Shown piece by piece: positions 62,021 through 64,000 of a DNA stretch of 64,000 nt; the first letter of the stretch is position 1, and every line of letters starts with the position of its first letter. The position numbers and the translations under genes are program-made. The notes beneath the pieces are model-generated. The model searched no databases. It was given only the letters and a program-made list of their open reading frames with translations, and was not told the DNA's origin. The DNA lies in the NCBI GenBank assembly GCA_025890175.1, contig JANPYM010000009.1, forward strand, positions 2,162,250 to 2,226,249, written 5' to 3'. The stretch is from Ciborinia camelliae. Lineage: Eukaryota; Ascomycota; Leotiomycetes; Helotiales; Sclerotiniaceae.

Positions 62021-63000
62021 AATATTAAAATTTTGAATAAAAGATATCAAAATTGAATAATATATATTATTAACATTAAAACTTAAAATTAACAAAATAT
62101 AATTACAACGCTTTTTATAATTATAAAATAAATCCTTATCATTTAAAATATTTGATTTCTCTTTAATATTTTTTATAATATTAATAACTTTAACAAAAAT
62201 TAATATTAAAAAAATCAAATCTTTAAATTTACTTTAATTATTAATTTTAAATATAATTTCTTTTATTTATTTTATAATAACAAAAAAAAAATCAAAAAAA
62301 ATTGTATTCAAATTTGATATTGTTATTAATAAAATACAATTATATAGATTTTATAATTTATTAAATATATAATATATATATATTATATAAATAAATTAAA
62401 ATTATATATAAAAACTGTAAAATAAATAAAGAATATTATATAATTAAAAAAGACTAAGCTAGTATATTAGGAGGAAGGGTAGATTTTAATTATATTATAA
62501 TGAATATGATCTTCAACAATATTAATAATATTAAAATTTTAAACAAAAGATATTAAAATTAAATAATATATATTATTAATATTAAAATTTAAAATTAATA
62601 AAGTATAATTATAATACTTTTTATAATTATTAAATAAATTTTTGTTATTCAAAATATTTAATTTTTTTAATTTTTTTTTAATGTTAATAGTTTTAATAAA
62701 AATTAATATTAAAAAAATCAAGTCTTTAAATTTATTCTAATTATTGTTTTTTGAATATAATTTTTTTTTTGTAATAATAAAAAAAGGGTTAGAAAAGGTT
62801 ATATTTAAGTTTAATATAATTGTTAATAAAATATGATTATATAGACTTTATAATCTATTAAATATATAGTATATATATTATATATATAGATTAAAGTTAT
62901 ATACAAGAATTGTAAAGTAGATAGAGAGTATTATATAATAAGGAGTTAAGCTATTTTAGAAGATGGAATAGACCTTGGTGATCTCGGTTATATTATAGTA
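62021..63000 (-). repeat. Tandem duplication of a unit of about 500 bp ending in a family B LTR
   Basis: Unit 1 is about 62021-62518 and unit 2 about 62527-63000. Both start AATATTAAAATTTT. Both encode, on the minus strand, related A/T-driven peptides beginning MIFLILIF (62218 and 62721), and both end in family B LTR sequence (62340-62518 and 62845-63000). Unit 2 lacks the terminal TTCAACA. Confidence 0.7.
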
Positions 63001-63363
63001 GTAGTAGTAGTAGTATTAATTTTCGTCTGGCGGACGCAGGCTTAGGGCCTGCGCCCTGGACCTCCCGAAGGGTATAAAAACATACTAAACTAAGGAATTT
63101 ATATTAGTGGCTATTTCAGAAAACATTTTTAATTTACAATAAGTTTTATTAAGATTATTCGATTGCAATTCTCCTACTCCATTTAAAATAAATACATATA
63201 TTTTTAAAGCTAAACTCGAAAAATATAATTTTAGAAATTCTAATTTAGATATTAGTACAATGTTTTTCCAAATTGTTTTAAAGCCAATAAAAAAAAAAAA
63301 GAAATAAAAAAAAAAAAAAGAATTAATAATAAATTTAATTAACAAAAAGATTAAAAAAATCAA
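62997..63363 (-). mobile_element. Retroposon 3' end with (TAC)n tail and GC-rich hairpin, copy 2 (better preserved)
   Basis: On the minus strand an open frame of 92 codons ends ...ELQSNNLNKTYCKLKMF...NINSLV at 63085. A 3' region of about 85 bp follows, containing a stem CGCAGGC/GCCTGCG with a 4-5 nt loop, then a (TAC)n tail at about 62997-63013. The C-terminal 50 residues have balanced composition unlike nearby artefact frames, so this part escaped most mutation. The upstream half is homopolymer-rich and probably not coding. Type of element uncertain. Confidence 0.5.
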
Positions 63364-64000
63364 AATATATATCTTTATAAAAATATATATCTTTATAAAA
63401 ATATATATTTTTTTAGCGAAAACAGATATTAATATAAAATTTAATAATAATTAAAAAGCTAAAAAATTTTAAAAGTTTGTTTATTAAATTAAATAAATAA
63501 TACAGTTTTTTAATTAAATTAGTTAGGGGAATATATGAATGTATTAATTATTTATTAAAAAATTGTTATATTTTGAAATAATAAATAATATAAAAAAAAG
63601 ATTTATTTTATTTATATATATATTTAAAATTAATATTTTTGTATCCAAACTTTTTGTAATATTCTATATAATCCTTATAAAAAGATTTAATGACTAATAA
63701 TTTATAAAAATATTAATAAAACAAATCAAATTTCGAAAATAATTTGATTTTGTAATTCAAATTTTATTTATAATAATTTAAAGATAATACAATATTATAT
63801 TTTATTTATTATATTTATTAAACATTGTTTCAAAAATTTTAAAAAATAATTCCAAGGTTATTAATAATAAATTTGAAATCAAGATTAATATTCTAAATAT
63901 TCAAAAAAGCTTTATTATCAATAAATTTATTTATTATTTTGTTTTTCTTAATATTTATATATCCCAATAATTATCATATCCAAATATTGTAAATCTGTAT
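63364..64000. other. AT-rich transposon remains to the window edge
   Basis: A/T-rich sequence without coding frames. Starts with three near copies of a 20-bp ATATATATCTTTATAAAA unit (about 63364-63410). Confidence 0.45.

Noticed and set aside
50900..64000. Mitochondrial DNA insertion or centromere as explanation of the AT-rich block
   Set aside because: Paired LTRs differing by C/T and G/A changes explain it as RIP-like transposon decay; no mitochondrial gene or tRNA pattern is visible. A centromeric location cannot be excluded.
1..64000. CRISPR array, bacterial operon signals, tRNA or rRNA genes
   Set aside because: No spaced direct repeats of CRISPR type and no cloverleaf or rRNA core sequence seen on reading; the genome is eukaryotic. 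A tRNA scan could still find one I missed.

Overview
This is nuclear DNA of a filamentous ascomycete. The genes carry short introns (mostly 47-70 nt) with GTANGN donors and CTAAC-type branch sites, and the window holds a head-to-head pair of class V / class VI(VII) chitin synthases with myosin-like heads. Gene spacing is wide and rich in TAGG/CCTA microsatellites. An AT-rich, RIP-like block of dead transposons fills the right end. A Leotiomycete such as a Sclerotiniaceae species is my best guess, but that is inference; no marker gene proves it.

Layout. 1-2.1 kb (minus): two tandem paralogous three-exon genes of unknown function; the first runs off the left edge. 2.3-11.2 kb: almost no credible genes, many microsatellites and alternating C-rich and G-rich strands, ending in the promoter/5' leader of a vacuolar Ca2+/H+ exchanger (11.2-13.2 kb, plus). 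13.2-17.5 kb: low-complexity DNA. 17.5-21.1 kb (plus): a six-exon gene for a repetitive, probably nuclear protein, with a 1.2-kb intron built of about 12 degenerate 62-66 bp repeats. 22.2-22.7 kb (minus): a small three-exon gene that appears only once its introns are removed. 24.1-25.7 kb (minus): aldehyde dehydrogenase, divergent from ESF2-like ribosome biogenesis factor (26.1-27.1 kb, plus), which converges on a WW-like protein gene (27.1-27.8 kb, minus). 28.2-31.9 kb (minus): three small orphan proteins, two of them coiled-coil-like and one made almost entirely of LERKN heptads.

34.1-48.5 kb: the chitin synthase pair shares a 3.2-kb intergenic promoter region. The plus-strand enzyme keeps an ATP-binding P-loop in its myosin-like head; the minus-strand enzyme has lost it. 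Both keep the catalytic DAD and QRRRW motifs. They very likely act together in cell-wall chitin synthesis at the hyphal tip.

49.4-64 kb: a transposon graveyard. A 6.56-kb LTR retrotransposon (54314-60872) has two LTRs of 274 bp each that differ almost only by C-to-T and G-to-A changes, which is the mark of repeat-induced point mutation. It appears to sit inside an older LTR element family, with LTR copies near 49.4, 50.8, 62.4 and 62.9 kb. A further repeat with a (TAC)n tail and a conserved hairpin occurs at 50.4 and 63.0 kb. I see no live genes there. Exon joins given here were worked out by hand from splice signals, reading frame and, where available, comparison of paralogues.
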